Assembly (NCBI GenBank): GCA_030761205.1
Contig: JAULJL010000048.1
Location: 2,914,001 to 2,978,000, forward strand
Length of the DNA: 64,000 nucleotides
Source of the DNA: Fremontodendron californicum
Lineage: Eukaryota; Streptophyta; Magnoliopsida; Malvales; Malvaceae
Direction: 5' to 3'
Each line of letters starts with the position of its first letter. Within the stretch, counting starts at the first letter, position 1. A model generated the notes under the pieces. That model had not been told where the DNA came from, made no database searches, and saw nothing but the letters and a program-made list of their open reading frames with translations. The translations under genes were made by a program, and so were the position numbers. This document shows, one piece after another, positions 35,675 to 47,209 of this stretch.

Positions 35675-36691
35675 TAATGGCATGGGTCTAAGTCAGGCTG
35701 AGGACAATAAACCAAGCGCTTCTTGGGAGGCAACCCAAAAGGATGGAGAGTATCTATTATATCAGATTTGCATATTCCTTACTCTCCATCATTCTATCTT
35801 TTATTGTTTTTCTTTTGTTTTGTTTAATAGTTCTTTTCTCTTACATATAATTCTTGCATTGGGGAATAATAGCATTACATTGAGGATAATGTAAAAATTA
35901 TGTGTGGGGGGAAGAATTTAGGATTTTATTTAGAGTGTTTTGTTTTTGAGTCTTTTTATGTTGTTTTTAGTGTGTTTTAGTTACTTTCAATACTATGATG
36001 AGATATGAATTGCATAAGTCTAAAATAGATTTATTAGTGAGAAGATTTTCATGAGAATTGAGCTTGATATCAATTTTTTTTATGAGCCAATGTTAATATG
36101 ATATGTAGATTGAGAAAGAAGCATGTTTAGACTTGATATTGACTTGTATAATCATCCTTGTGAGTTTTTGAGCCTCTATGATTGATGCATTATACATATC
36201 AATCTAATTTCTTTCTTGAGTGCTCTTATGCTTACATGATTCTCTAGAACTTGCTTTAGACCTTGTTGAGACTATATTGATGCATGTGACAACATGAATA
36301 TGATAGAGGCATTAGAATTTTTAGCCAGGGCCAAACAACTATCCCTTATTGATGTTCCAAGAGAACACACCCTTAGTGAACCAATTTGAGCCTACATTGA
36401 ATAAGCTATTTCTTTGGTAACCATAACTTGTCCCTAACCTAAATATACTTATTTATATCTTTACCTTTGTTCCAAAGATGAATTAGCATGTTTTGAGACA
36501 AGTTGCAAAGACAAGGAAGATCTATTGAAAATTTGGGTTAGAAACAAGAAATAAGTGTGGGGGGAAAAGAAAAGAAAAGTCAAGAGAAAAAGAAATGGAA
36601 TACTGGCAAATACATTCCTATGTGAAAAAAAAAATGAAAAAAAAATATGAATCATCTCTTGAATTTTTGGAAAAAGAAAAAGATGTTACAA
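35675..36691 (+). other. Element A 3' UTR, first part
   Basis: The post-pol region begins with a block including GCGCTTCTTGGGAGGCAACCC, then a TTACATT/AATGTAA hairpin and GTGTGGGGGG tract (about 35875-35915), AT-rich spacer and another AAGTGTGGGGGG tract near 36553. No env-like ORF is present. It is interrupted at 36691 by a Copia-type element. Confidence 0.75.
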
Positions 36692-37374
36692 TGATAGGAT
36701 CCAAGATTGCTCAATCCCATGGCAATTTTTATATGGGCCAAGATCCAAGAAGATCTAGGAAACATGGCAAGAATGGATGGAATTCACTTGGTCATGTTGC
36801 AAGTTATTCAAGAAAGGCTTCAACATGCAAGATGGGCTTGCATCCAAGTTTGGTCCATGTGATTCAAGAACACAAGGTGACACATGAAGAGGGCTTATTT
36901 GGGCTTATTTTAATTCTTATAATTACTTAGGCATTTGGATCTATATTAGGTAACATGGACATCTTTTAATTATTTAGTTTTGGGTTTGAGTATGTTCAGC
37001 CCATATTTTACATATTATTACTTAGTAGATTAGGGTTATTGTAGGGAGGCTATAAATATATGTCTTAGCAGCCTATTTCAATTATCTTTTGATCAATTGA
37101 GTTTGAATTTATTCAAAGTGAGTGTTTCACTCTTTTTAGTTCTTGACAGAACTTAGGAACTTATCAAAGAATTCTTTCTTTGTGGCGTTCAACCTATCAA
37201 ACTTAGGTTCTTGAAACGAGAGTTCTTAGGGTCTAGCTTACATGTTTAATCTAGGTTCTTTGAAACAGGCTTTCTAAGGGTTTAAGTTTTCTTTGCCTGA
37301 ATCTTGGCTTTTCTGGATTAGGTATTTCAATTTGTTAGTGGGTTCAAAGGGTTTAACCCCTAGGGTTCACATCA
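36692..37374 (+). repeat. 5' LTR of small Copia-type element
   Basis: 683 bp, TGATAGGATCC...GGTTCACATCA. A TATA-like TATAAATATA lies at 37051-37060. It is very similar to the 3' partner, with a few substitutions and a one-base length difference. Confidence 0.92.
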
Positions 37375-37376
37375 GT

Positions 37377-37388
37377 TGGTATCAGAGC
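37377..37388 (+). other. Primer-binding site (initiator tRNA-Met type)
   Basis: TGGTATCAGAGC two bases after the LTR is complementary to the 3' end of initiator tRNA-Met. Confidence 0.88.
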
Positions 37389-38014
37389 TTAGGGACCAAT
37401 CAGGTCAAAACTTTTTATCTTCTTTACCATAGGGTATTGGAGTTTTTCTCAACTTTTTTTTGTTTTGGGGTTTCAGACATACTTGTCATAGGGGTTATAG
37501 CTTTAGGCTTTCTTTGTCTAATAGTTATAGTTTTTAGGGCAGTTTTTGTTTGGGGTTTCATTCTTGAAAGTTGGTTTAGATACTATCATAGCAAAATCAA
37601 TAATAAGATTTTGGGATTTCTGTCAACTTTCTTGTTTTCGGGTTTTAGACATTCTTGTCTTGGGGTTATAGCTTTAGGCATTTTTTCCCTAGGCTTATAG
37701 TTTTTAGGTAGTCTAAATTTGGGGTTTTAGTTTTGAAAAGTGGTTTAAATCAAGATTTCGTTTCTTGAATTCTTGATCTATTAAAAAAATTTCTTGTTGA
37801 TTCTTGACAGAATCTTGAAAAAAAAAAAAAAAGAAGAAGAAGTTTATCCGAGATTTCAAGAAAATCAAGAAGTCTCGTTCTTGAAAAAAAAAAAGAAGAA
37901 TGTTCGAATAGGCAGAAAAAGAAAGAAAGATTTGAAAAAGATTGAAAAAAAAAGAGGAAAGAATCGATATTCTTTTTTTTTTACTAACCAAATTTTTTTT
38001 GCAGCAACTTTAAG
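37389..38014 (+). other. Leader of small Copia-type element
   Basis: Non-coding, with two imperfect repeats containing TTGGGGTTATAGCTTTAGGC (about 37440-37590 and 37620-37740), followed by A-rich runs (about 37815-37990). Apparent small ORFs here are low-complexity artefacts. The repeats match the Copia leader at 11533-11759. Confidence 0.65.
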
Positions 38015-38552
38015 ATGTCTCTCACATTATGCGACGAAGTAAAGCAGGCTCTACAAGAGATGAAAGAGATCACCTTATCGTTTGAGAGGTTTGTGCAACA
38101 AGAGGAAGAAAGATGGAGAAGAAAAAAAAAAAGAGAAAAAGAGAGAAGAAAAAAAGAAAAAGAAAGTGAGGTGGCTGCAAATAAAGAAAAGCAAGAGGAA
38201 ACGGAGAGTAAAAAAGAAAGTGAAAAAGAAATAGAGGTGGTTGAAATTAAAGAAGTAAGAGAGGAGCCACTAGTAGAAAAAAAGACAATTCCTGTTGAGA
38301 AAAACAAAGAATTTGCGAATTTTTCTGATGAAAAGGAGAGTGAGGTTCTTATTCTTGATGCTCCTAACCAATCTCTACCTATTTTGCCTGTTTCTTTGTT
38401 GAAGGATTGTGAGAATTTACTTTCGAAGGAGTTGCAAGATGGGTTGTCACCCATAAGCGGCATTGTGCATCACCATGATTTAGTTCCTAGCGCTGTCATT
38501 CTCACACACAAGGCTAAGATTCGAGGGCGAATCTTTTCGAGGAAAGGGGGAA
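38015..38552 (+). CDS. Charged Lys/Glu-rich ORF of the small Copia-type element
   Basis: It starts MSLTLCDEVKQALQEMKE just downstream of the A-rich leader and stays open through the internal region (about 179 codons), then runs on into the LTR to 38815. Residues about 25-100 are dominated by Lys, Glu and Arg and should form a coiled coil or disordered segment. The less biased end includes RGRIFSRKGG, encoded over the purine tract. I do not recognise it; it could be a gag remnant or a nucleic-acid-binding accessory protein. There is no zinc knuckle and no pol. Whether the product ends in the LTR-encoded tail is unknown. Confidence 0.5.
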
Positions 38553-39236
38553 TGATAGGATCCAAGATGGCCCAATCCCATGGCAAGTTTTATATGGGCC
38601 AAGATCCAAGAAGATCTAGGAAACATGGCAAGAATGGATGGAATTCACTTGGGTCATGTTGCAAGTTATTCAAGAAAGGCTTCAACATGCAAGATGGGCT
38701 TACATCCAAGTTTGGTCCATGTGATTCAAGAACACAAGGTGGCACATTAAGAGGGCTTATTTGGGCTTATTTTAATTCTTATAATTACTTAGGCATTTGG
38801 ATCTATATTAGGTAACATGGACATCTTTTAATTATTTAGGTTTGGGTTTGAGTATGTTCAGCCCATATTTTACATATTATTACTTAGTAGATTAGGGTTA
38901 TTGTAGGGAGGCTATAAATATATGTCTTAGCAGCCTATTTCAATTATCTTTTGATCAATTGAGTTTGAATTTATTCAAAGTGAGTGTTTCACTCTTTTTA
39001 GTTCTTGACAGAACTTAGGAACTTATCAAAGAATTCTTTCTTTGTGGCGTTCAACCTATCAAACTTAGGTTCTTGAAACGAGAGTTCTTAGGGTCTAGCT
39101 TACATGTTTAATCTAGGTTCTTTGAAACAGGCTTTCTAAGGGTTTAAGTTTTCTTTGCCTGAATCTTGGCTTTTCTGGGTTAGGTATTTCAATTTGTTAG
39201 TGGGTTCAAAGGGTTTAACCCCTAGGGTTCACATCA
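38553..39236 (+). repeat. 3' LTR of small Copia-type element
   Basis: 684 bp, TGATAGGATCC...GGTTCACATCA, preceded by a purine tract and followed by the TACAA duplication. Confidence 0.92.
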
Positions 39237-39241
39237 TACAA

Positions 39242-39843
39242 AGTTGTTTAGAATGAAGAAAAGTCCCAACATGAATATCCGGCCTATGTGTCTATGTACT
39301 TGTAAAGAGTTTTGAGAAGATTCTTTGTATAAATCTTATTATGTCTCTAAACTCTATAAAATCTTTGGAACTTTTGTAATATCCTTTATAGTTTTATTCT
39401 TTAGCCACATTATTACCCCTTGGCCCCATAATAACCTTGCATAAAGACCTCTTGATTCATGAAGTTGCATGATCTAAGTAGTGAAGAATAGGTGGACAAG
39501 CAAGCATATGGTAGAAACTGTTTTCATGAGATTGATTGGGTGTAAACACTTCACCAGTACTTTAAAGAGTGAAAATCATGAGGGTATCCCATGTGAGAAG
39601 TTGAGATTAAGTTTGAACATGCACTATTTTGATTGAGATATGTTATGTTAATTTTAGCTTATCTCAAACCATTTACTATCAAGCATGATTTTGTGTGAAA
39701 CTCTTTAATCTATTGATTAGTTTATAAGACTTGTTCAATGATTGTCTCTAATTTGTATTGAAAGAGGATTAGATTAGGTTTTATTATTTCGTTGCTATTT
39801 GATTTTGCTCGAGGACTAGCAAAAGATTAAGTGTGGGGGAATT
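39242..39843 (+). other. Element A 3' UTR, second part, and polypurine tract
   Basis: The A 3' UTR continues after the Copia-type insertion. It ends with a hairpin (TTTTGCT/AGCAAAA, 39803-39824) and the purine tract AAGTGTGGGGGAA (about 39829-39841) beside the LTR. No coding feature is visible. Confidence 0.75.
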
Positions 39844-40403
39844 TGATAAGTGCTTAATTTCATACATTTTCCTATTTAATTTCCTTATACTTTGTGCTTT
39901 GATTCTTACTTCCTTGACATTTTACTAGGTTTTTATGCTTTGTAGGTATTTTGGAGGAGATGAAGTCAAAACATGTCAATTATGATATTAAAGAGCTTAC
40001 AAAATCACAATCACAAGATGGAAAAAGGGTTGGGAGTCAAAAAGATCAAATTCTTGGTGCAAAGCAAGAAGACAGATTTGACCTCCGGAGCTTGTTGCTA
40101 AGAAAACATGATGTTAGACTATTTATTCGAAGAAACTTCCTTCTTGACTTTTGAAGATCACTTGATTACCTTTCCAACAGCTGGTCATGGGCCTAAATCG
40201 GATAATAAATGGTCATCCAAATCGGCATTGGAATATCTCCCTAAAAACCCTAGTGGCAGAAAAAAACCTTAGCCGTAAATGACAACTTTTTCTTAATACC
40301 CTAGCTTACATTTATGTTTATCCTTGTCAAAGAAGGATTAGTGGCTGTCAACTTGCATTAATTGCATTAATTGCAAGTATCTTTCCTTAAATCTAATCCT
40401 AGT
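39844..40403 (+). repeat. 3' LTR of element A (5' part)
   Basis: It starts TGATAAGTGCTTAATTTC after the polypurine tract and diverges from the younger LTRs. It is cut at 40403 by an LTR in the opposite orientation. A short ORF inside (39951-40154) has no recognisable features. Confidence 0.75.
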
Positions 40404-40568
40404 TGATGCACTCAAAAGAGTATATCTTATTTAACCTTGCACTAAAAAGACCAATTGTAAGTATAGTAGTTAGCAAGGGTCGAGTCCTAAAGGATTGGGT
40501 TTTAGTTTATAAGTTAATAGTTTAAATCTTAAATTCAAGAACAATAAAAGAAAAGGGGTTTTTGAAAT
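40404..40568 (-). repeat. LTR fragment (Athila-like)
   Basis: The plus strand starts exactly at an LTR terminus (TGATGCACTC) and runs 165 bp into the LTR (as far as the AAAAGGGGTTTTTGAA block), where another LTR begins. The left flanking bases are CTAGT, the expected target duplication; the rest would lie to the right. Confidence 0.85.
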
Positions 40569-40882
40569 TGATAACTCGTATAATTATATAGTTTTTAGTT
40601 ATGTTTTATTATTGTTTTGTGTCAAATACGAGTTATTATTGCTTAGTCTAATTGAGTTTATGATCTTTTATATTTCTATGTAATTTGGTGTTTTTCACGA
40701 GTTTCTTTGAGTGATTTCAGATTACTAGGTTAAATCAAGAATTAAGGGCAAATCCAGTTCAGTTCCAGTTCTGACACCTTTTGCCATATCCGCTATATCT
40801 GGAGTTTCACTGAAGCATTAAGGCTGAAATTTTTACAGTGCAAAGTTAAGATGCATATCTATCTTTTTCATGCTTTACACTT
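40569..40882 (+). repeat. LTR fragment (Athila-like), 5' end
   Basis: It starts at an exact LTR terminus TGATAACTCG and runs 314 bp to TTTACACTT, where H0 is inserted. The continuation (CTTGAAACGG) is not found next to any right boundary in the window. Confidence 0.88.
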
Positions 40883-42576
40883 TGATGCACCCAAAAGAGT
40901 GTATCTTATTTAACCTTGCACTAAAAGCATCAATTGTAAGTATAATGATTAGCAAGGGTCGAGTCCTCAGGGATTGGGTTTTAATCTATGAGTTATTAGT
41001 TTATAACTTACGTTCAAAGAAAACAATAAAAGAAAAGGGGTTTTTGAAGCCAGATTTAAACTAAAGTAAATAATAAGAATAAGATGCAAGGCGGTATAAC
41101 CAGCCAATAAAAATATATATACTAAATTAGGTGGTATTAGGGTTTAAGGTTTCATTCTCCACCATTAGACATCATTAAGAATCAATTTCAGATCTATCAA
41201 TATCAACCAACTATCAAAGTTAACAACCGTAGATAACAACAAGCTCTGTTATCCCAATCTTTCCTTAGTTTGTCGTTAAATAGAACAAGCTCTCTATTTA
41301 ATCTCTAACCATTAAACAACCTAGAATAAGCTCTCTAAATTCAATTTAATGGCAGCTTTATGATGAGAAAGATAGGTTGATCTAAGCAACAAACACATAA
41401 GCTCGGATTGTTCAACTTAGGTTATGTTCCACTTTGCAATTATTGAAAACTTGACCATAATCATTAATCACAAATTGCCACTTATGAATAGGAAATCAAG
41501 ACAATTACACGGATCAAGACTCCTAGACTAGCAATAGATAATTATCAAGATCTATCTAGTTGTACACCTAAATAAATCAAGACAACATCATGAACAATTC
41601 TTGTAGAAGAACATAAGCAACTTTGATAGAAAATTAATGATAGATAGAATCTGAAAATTAATCACAAAACATGTCTAGGGCTTTGAAATCACCCTTAACC
41701 AAATAGAAGTTTAACCTAGCATAGGCATTGTAAACATAAACATAAAATGAAAGAGAATCTAAAAAGGAAATAAAAGAAAGAAAGAAGAAGAAGAAAATAA
41801 AGAAAAAGAAAACTAGAGAAAAGAAAGAAGAAGAAAACTTAGAGAATTTTATTACAATAGCTAATATCCTACCAATGTACAATGCCACATACAATCATCC
41901 AAGGCCCTCTATTTATACACATTTTGGGGGACTAAATGACAAGAGACAAGCTTTACAAATTTCAAAGGTAGGTATAATAGGTGGGTGCATTTTTCTAACA
42001 ATTTTCGTCATATTGTATGACAATTTTGATCAGCCAACTTGATGGTCGATTTTGTCAATATTGGAAGCTTGATCTGATCACATGGTCTTCTAGAAAAATG
42101 TTCCCCTATCAGTTAGTGATCCATAGCCGTTAGAATCAGCTCATTTGCTGATGTGGATAAGAAGATATGGGCAAAATACCAAAACAGGTCAGCAGAGACG
42201 TCATTGCACATCAGCCAACTTGATGGTCGATTTCGCTAGGGAAAACGACTCCGTTTCAAGAAGTGTAAAACATAGAAAAGTTAGATATGCCTCTTAACTT
42301 TGCACGGTTAAAAGTTCAGCCTTATTGCTTCAGTGAAACTCCAGATATAGCTTATATGGCAAAAGGTGTCGGAACTGGAACTGAACTGAATTTGCCCTTA
42401 ATTGTTGATTTAACCTAGTAATCTGAAATCACTCAAAGAAACTCGTAAAAAAAACACCAAATTACATAAAAATATAAAAGATCATAAACACAATTAGACT
42501 AAGCAATAATAACTCGTATTTGACACAAAACAATAATAAAACATAACTAAAAACTATATAATTATACGAGTTATCA
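40883..42576 (-). repeat. 3' LTR of element H0
   Basis: TGATGCACCC...GAGTTATCA on the plus strand, 1694 bp. A deletion leaves little of the minisatellite (about 41090-41150). It is followed by the polypurine tract (reverse strand, CACCCCCACACTT) and 3' internal sequence, so it is the 3' LTR of a minus-strand element. Confidence 0.92.
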
Positions 42577-42745
42577 CACCCCCACACTTAGATTGTTGCT
42601 AGTCCTCGAGCAAAAACAAAAAACAAAATAAGAAAATCTAATCTAATCCACTTTCGTATGAAATCACGGTGGCACTTAGCATGTGACACAAGCCTTTAAA
42701 CCCCTAGGTGTCCCTAGTGGACGAGTTTAGTCTCGTGAGGGTTTA
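42577..42745 (-). mobile_element. Element H0, terminal internal sequence
   Basis: About 170 bp of 3' internal sequence with the polypurine tract and part of the upstream hairpin. It is interrupted after GTTTA by H1. In related copies the sequence continues CTAGAACGATACCC, which should be found on the far side of H1. Confidence 0.85.
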
Positions 42746-44555
42746 TGATGCACCCAAAAGAGTGTATCTTATTTAACCTTGCACAAAAAACATAAATTGT
42801 AAGTATAGTAGTTAGCAAGGGTCGAGTCCTCAGGGATTGGGTTTTAGTTTATAAGTTAATAGTTTAAAACTTAAATTCAAGAACAATAAAAGAAAAGGGG
42901 TTTTTGAAGCCAGATTTAAACTAAAGTAAATAATAAGAATAAGATGCAAGGCGGTATAACCAGCCAATATATATACTAAATTAGGCGGTATAACCAGCCA
43001 ATAAAAATAAAACAAAGTTAATATACAAATTAGGCGGTATAACCAGCCAATAAAAATAAATATACTTTTAAAAATAAGCAAACTAGAAAAGTAAGAAAAC
43101 AAGTAAGTAAGAAGAATCAAATATGAAAAATATGGTTAAGGTTTCATTCTCCACCACTAGACATCATTAAGAATCAATTTCAGATCTATCAATATCAACC
43201 AACTATCAAAGTTAACAACCGTAGATAACAACAAGCTCTGTTATCCCAATCTTTCCTTAGTTTGTCGTTAAATAGAACAAGCTCTCTATTTAATCTCTAA
43301 CCATTAAACAACCTAGAATAAGCTCTCTAAATTCAATTTAATGGCAGCTTTATGATGAGAAAGATAGGTTGATCTAAGCAACAAACACATAAGCTCGGAT
43401 TGTTCAACTTAGGTTATGTTCCACTTTGCAATTATTGAAAACTTGACCATAATCATTAATCACAAATTGCCACTTATGAATAGGAAATCAAGACAATTAC
43501 ACGGATCAAGACTCCTAAACTAGCAATAGATAATTATCAAGATCTATCTAGTTGTACACCTAAATAAATCAAGACAACATCATGAACAATTCTTGTAGAA
43601 GAACATAAGCAACTTTGATAGAAAATTAATGATAGATGGAATCTGAAAATCAATCACAAAACGTGTCTAGGGCTTTGAAATCACCCTTAACCAAATAGAA
43701 GTTTAGCCTAGCATAGGCATTGTAAACATAAACATAAAATTAAAGAGAATCTAAGAAGGAAATAAAAGAAAGAAAGAAGAAGAAGAAAATAAAGAAAAAG
43801 AAAACTAGAGAAAAGAAAGAAGAAGAAAACTTAGAGAATTTTATTATAATGGCTAATTTCCTACCAATGTATAATATGATCCCTTACAATCATCCAAGGC
43901 CCTCTATTTATACACATTTTGGAGGGCTAAATGACAAGAGACAAGCTTTACAAATTTCAAAGGTAGGTATAATAGGTGGGTGCATTTTCTAACAATTTTC
44001 GTCATGTATGACGATTTTGATCAGCCAACTTGATGGTCGATTTTGTCAATTTTCGAGGCCTTATCTGATCACATGGTCTTCTAGACAAATGTTACCCTAT
44101 CAGTTACTGATCCATAGCCGTTGGAATCAGCTCATTTGCTAATGTGGATAAGAAGATATGGGCAAAATACGAAAACAGGTCAGCACAGACGTCATTGCAC
44201 ATCAGCCAACTTCATGGTCGATTTCGCTAGGGAAAACGACTCCGTTTCAAGAAGTGTAAAGCATGAAAAAGATAGATATGCCTCTTATCTTTGCACGGCT
44301 AAAAATTTCAGCCTTATTGCTTCAGTGAAACTCGAGATACAGCTGATATGGCAAAAGGTGTCGGAACTGGAACTGAACTGGATTTGCCCTTAATTCTAGT
44401 AATCTGAAATCACTCAAAGAAACTTGTGAAAAAGACCAAAATACATAAAAATATAAAAGATCATAAACACAATTAGACTAAACAATAATAACTCGTATTT
44501 GACACAAAACAATAATAAAACATAACTAAAAACTATATAATTATACGAGTTATCA
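42746..44555 (-). repeat. 3' LTR of element H1
   Basis: TGATGCACCC...GAGTTATCA on the plus strand, 1810 bp, with three minisatellite units and a single pair of 25-bp repeats. It is followed by a polypurine tract and 3' internal sequence. Confidence 0.92.
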
Positions 44556-45154
44556 CACCCCCACACTTAGATTGTTGCTAGTCCCTAGCAACGACTCAAT
44601 AAAAATAAAATAAGAAAATCTAATCTAATCCATTTTCGTAGGAAATCACGGTGGCACTTAGCATGTGACACAAGCCTTTAAACCCCTAGGTGTCCCTAGT
44701 GGACGAGTTTAGTCTCGTGAGGGTTTACTAGAACGATACCCACAAACATTGAAAAACTAAAATATAAATAAACTGCATATACTAAAAATATTTACTCCTA
44801 ATCCTTTCAATACAAATTAGAGACAATATTTGAACAAGTCTTATAAACTAATCAATAGCTTAAAGAATTTCACAAAAAATCATGCTTGAATGTAAATAGT
44901 TTGAGTTAAGCCAATATTAGCATAACATATCTCAATCAAAATATTGCATGTTCAAATTTAATCTCAACTTCTCACATGGGATACCCTCATGATTTTCACT
45001 CTTTAAAGTAGTGGTGAAGTGTTTACACTCAATCAATCTCATGAAAACAGTTCTACCATATTCTTGCTTGTCCACCTATTCTCCACTATTTAGATCATAC
45101 AACTTCATGAATCAAGAGGTCTTTAATCAAGGTTGTAATGGGGCCAAGGGGTTT
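44556..45154 (-). mobile_element. Element H1, 3' internal region left of N1
   Basis: The 3' non-coding region of a minus-strand element, with polypurine tract and hairpin beside the LTR. It is interrupted by N1 at the target GGTTT (45150-45154) and resumes at 54490. No coding feature is visible. Confidence 0.88.
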
Positions 45155-47196
45155 TGGTGCACCCAAAAGAGTGTATCTTATTTAACCTTGCACTAAAAAG
45201 ATAAATTGTAAGTATAGTAGTTAGCAAGGGTCGAGTCCTCAGGGATTGGGTTTTAGTTTATAAGTTATTAGTTTAAAACTTAAATTCAAGAACAATAAAA
45301 GAAAAGGGGTTTTTGAAGCCAGATTTAAACTAAAGTAAATAATAAGAATAAGATGCAAGGCGGTATAACCAGCCAATAAAAATATATATACTAAATTAGG
45401 CGGTATAACCAGCCAATAAAAATATATATACTAAATTAGGCGGTATAACCAGCCAATAAAAATAAAACAAAGTTAATATACAAATTAGGCGGTATAACCA
45501 GCCAATAAAAATAAATATAAAAAATAAGCAAACTAAAAGTAAGAAAACAAATAAGTAAGAAGAATCAAATATGAAAAACATGGTTAAGGTTTCATTCTCC
45601 ACCACTAGACATCATTAAGAATCAATTTCAGATCTATCAATATCAACCAACTATCAAAGTTAACAACCGTAGATAACAACAAGCTCTGTTACCCCAATCT
45701 TTCCTTAGTTTGTCGTTAAATAGAACAAGCTCTCTATTTAATCTCTAACCATTAAACAACCTAGAATAAGCTCTCTAAATTCAATTTAATGGCAGCTTTA
45801 TGATGAGAAAGATAGGTTGATCTAAGCAACAAACACATAAGCTCGGATTGTTCAACTTAGGTTATGTTCCACTTTGCAATTATTGAAAACTTGACCATAA
45901 TCATTAATCACAAATTGCCACTTATGAATAGGAAATCAAGACAATTACACGGATCAAGACTCCTAAACTAGAAATAGATAATTATCAAGATCTATCTAGT
46001 TGTACACCTAAATAAATCTAGACAACATCATGAACAATTCCTGTAGAAGAACATAAGCAACTTTGATAGAAAATTAATGATAGATAGAATCTGAAAATCA
46101 ATCACAAAACATGTCTAGGGCTTTGAAATCACCCTTAACCAAATAGAAGTTTTAGCCTAGCATAGGCATTATAAACATAAACATAAAATTAAAGAAAATC
46201 TAAGAAGAAAATAAAAGAAAGAAAGAAGAAGAGGAAGAATATTAATTATCCAACCTCTTGCTCTCTCTAAAGAAAAAGAAAACTAGAGAAAAGAAAGAAA
46301 ACTAGAGAAAAGAAAGAAGAAGAAAACTTAGAGAATTTTATTAAAATGGCTAATATCCTACCTATGTACAATATGATCCCTTACAATCATCCAAGGCCCT
46401 CTATTTATACACATTTTGGAGGGCTAAATGACAAGAGACAAGCTTTACAAATTTCAAAGGTAGGTATATGACGATTTTGATCAGCCAACTTGATGGTCGA
46501 TTTCGTCAATATTGGAGGCCTGATCTGATCACATGGTCTTCTAGAAAAAGGTTCCCCTATCAGTTACGGAACCATAGCCGTTGGAATCAGCTCATTTGCT
46601 GATGTGGTTAAGCAGATATGGGCAAAATACGAAAACATGTCAGCACAGACGTCATTGCACATCAGCCACCTTGATGGTCGATTTCTTCAATATTGGAGGC
46701 CTGATCTGATCACATGGTCTTCTAGACAAAGGTTCCCCTATCCGTTACGGAACCATAGCCGTTGGAATCAGCTCATTTGCTGATGTGGATAAGCAGATAT
46801 GGGTAAAATACGAAAACATGTCAGCACAGACGTCATTGTACATCAGCCACCTTGATGGTCGATTTCGCTAGGGAAAACGACTCCGTTTCAAGAAGTGTAA
46901 AACATGAAAAAGATAGATATGCCTCTTAGCTTTGCATGGCTACAAATTTCAGCCTTATTGCTTCAGTGAAACTCGATATATAGCTGATATGGCAAAAGGT
47001 GTCGGAACTGGAACTGAACTGGATTTGCCCTTAATTCTAGTAATCTGAAATCACTCAAAGAAACTTGTGAAAAACACCAAAATACATAAAAATATAAAAG
47101 ATCATAAACACAATTAGACTAAACAATAATAACTCGTATTTGACACAAAACAATAATAAAACATAACTAAAAACTATATAATTATACGAGTTATCA
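45155..47196 (-). repeat. 3' LTR of N1
   Basis: 2042 bp. Four minisatellite units (about 45360-45510). A 181-bp segment between the 25-bp repeats is doubled (about 46480-46860), distinguishing this LTR subtype. The terminal base change TGGTGC may affect integrase recognition. Confidence 0.94.
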
Positions 47197-47209
47197 CACC
47201 CCCACACTT
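47197..47209 (-). other. Polypurine tract of N1
   Basis: The minus strand reads AAGTGTGGGGGTG directly against the LTR, with a GTTGCTA/TAGCAAC hairpin just upstream (about 47215-47233). Confidence 0.8.

Larger units (their letters stand above)
36692..39236 (+). mobile_element. Small non-autonomous Copia-type element
   Basis: 2545 bp with LTRs at 36692-37374 and 38553-39236, target duplication TACAA (36687-36691 and 39237-39241), an initiator-Met primer site and a purine tract (GAGGAAAGGGGGAA, 38539-38552). The internal region of about 1.2 kb has one charged ORF and no pol. The LTRs resemble the solo LTR at 15727 and the Copia LTR at 11760, so enzymes from that family probably mobilised it. 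Confidence 0.92.
14474..40403 (+). mobile_element. Old autonomous-type Gypsy element A, interrupted by four insertions
   Basis: Element A spans a 5' LTR remnant, a tRNA-Asp primer site, gag-pol in pieces (14921-15726, 16531-18251, 24719-25631, 33843-35674), 3' UTR (35675-36691 and 39242-39843), a polypurine tract and part of a 3' LTR. Each interruption is an LTR element with a matching 5-bp duplication, so the pieces clearly belonged together. A's own LTRs differ from the younger family (start TGATAAGTGC, end GGGGCATCA, no minisatellite). Confidence 0.88.

Noticed and set aside
35675..36691. Possible env-like gene after pol in element A
   Set aside because: No long ORF or membrane-protein pattern is present, only UTR blocks shared with other elements.
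37713..37991. Phenylalanine-rich minus-strand ORF opposite the Copia-type leader
   Set aside because: It is the translation of A-rich low-complexity sequence read backwards.
39951..40154. 67-codon ORF in the 3' LTR of element A
   Set aside because: Short, unsupported by any motif, and inside an LTR.
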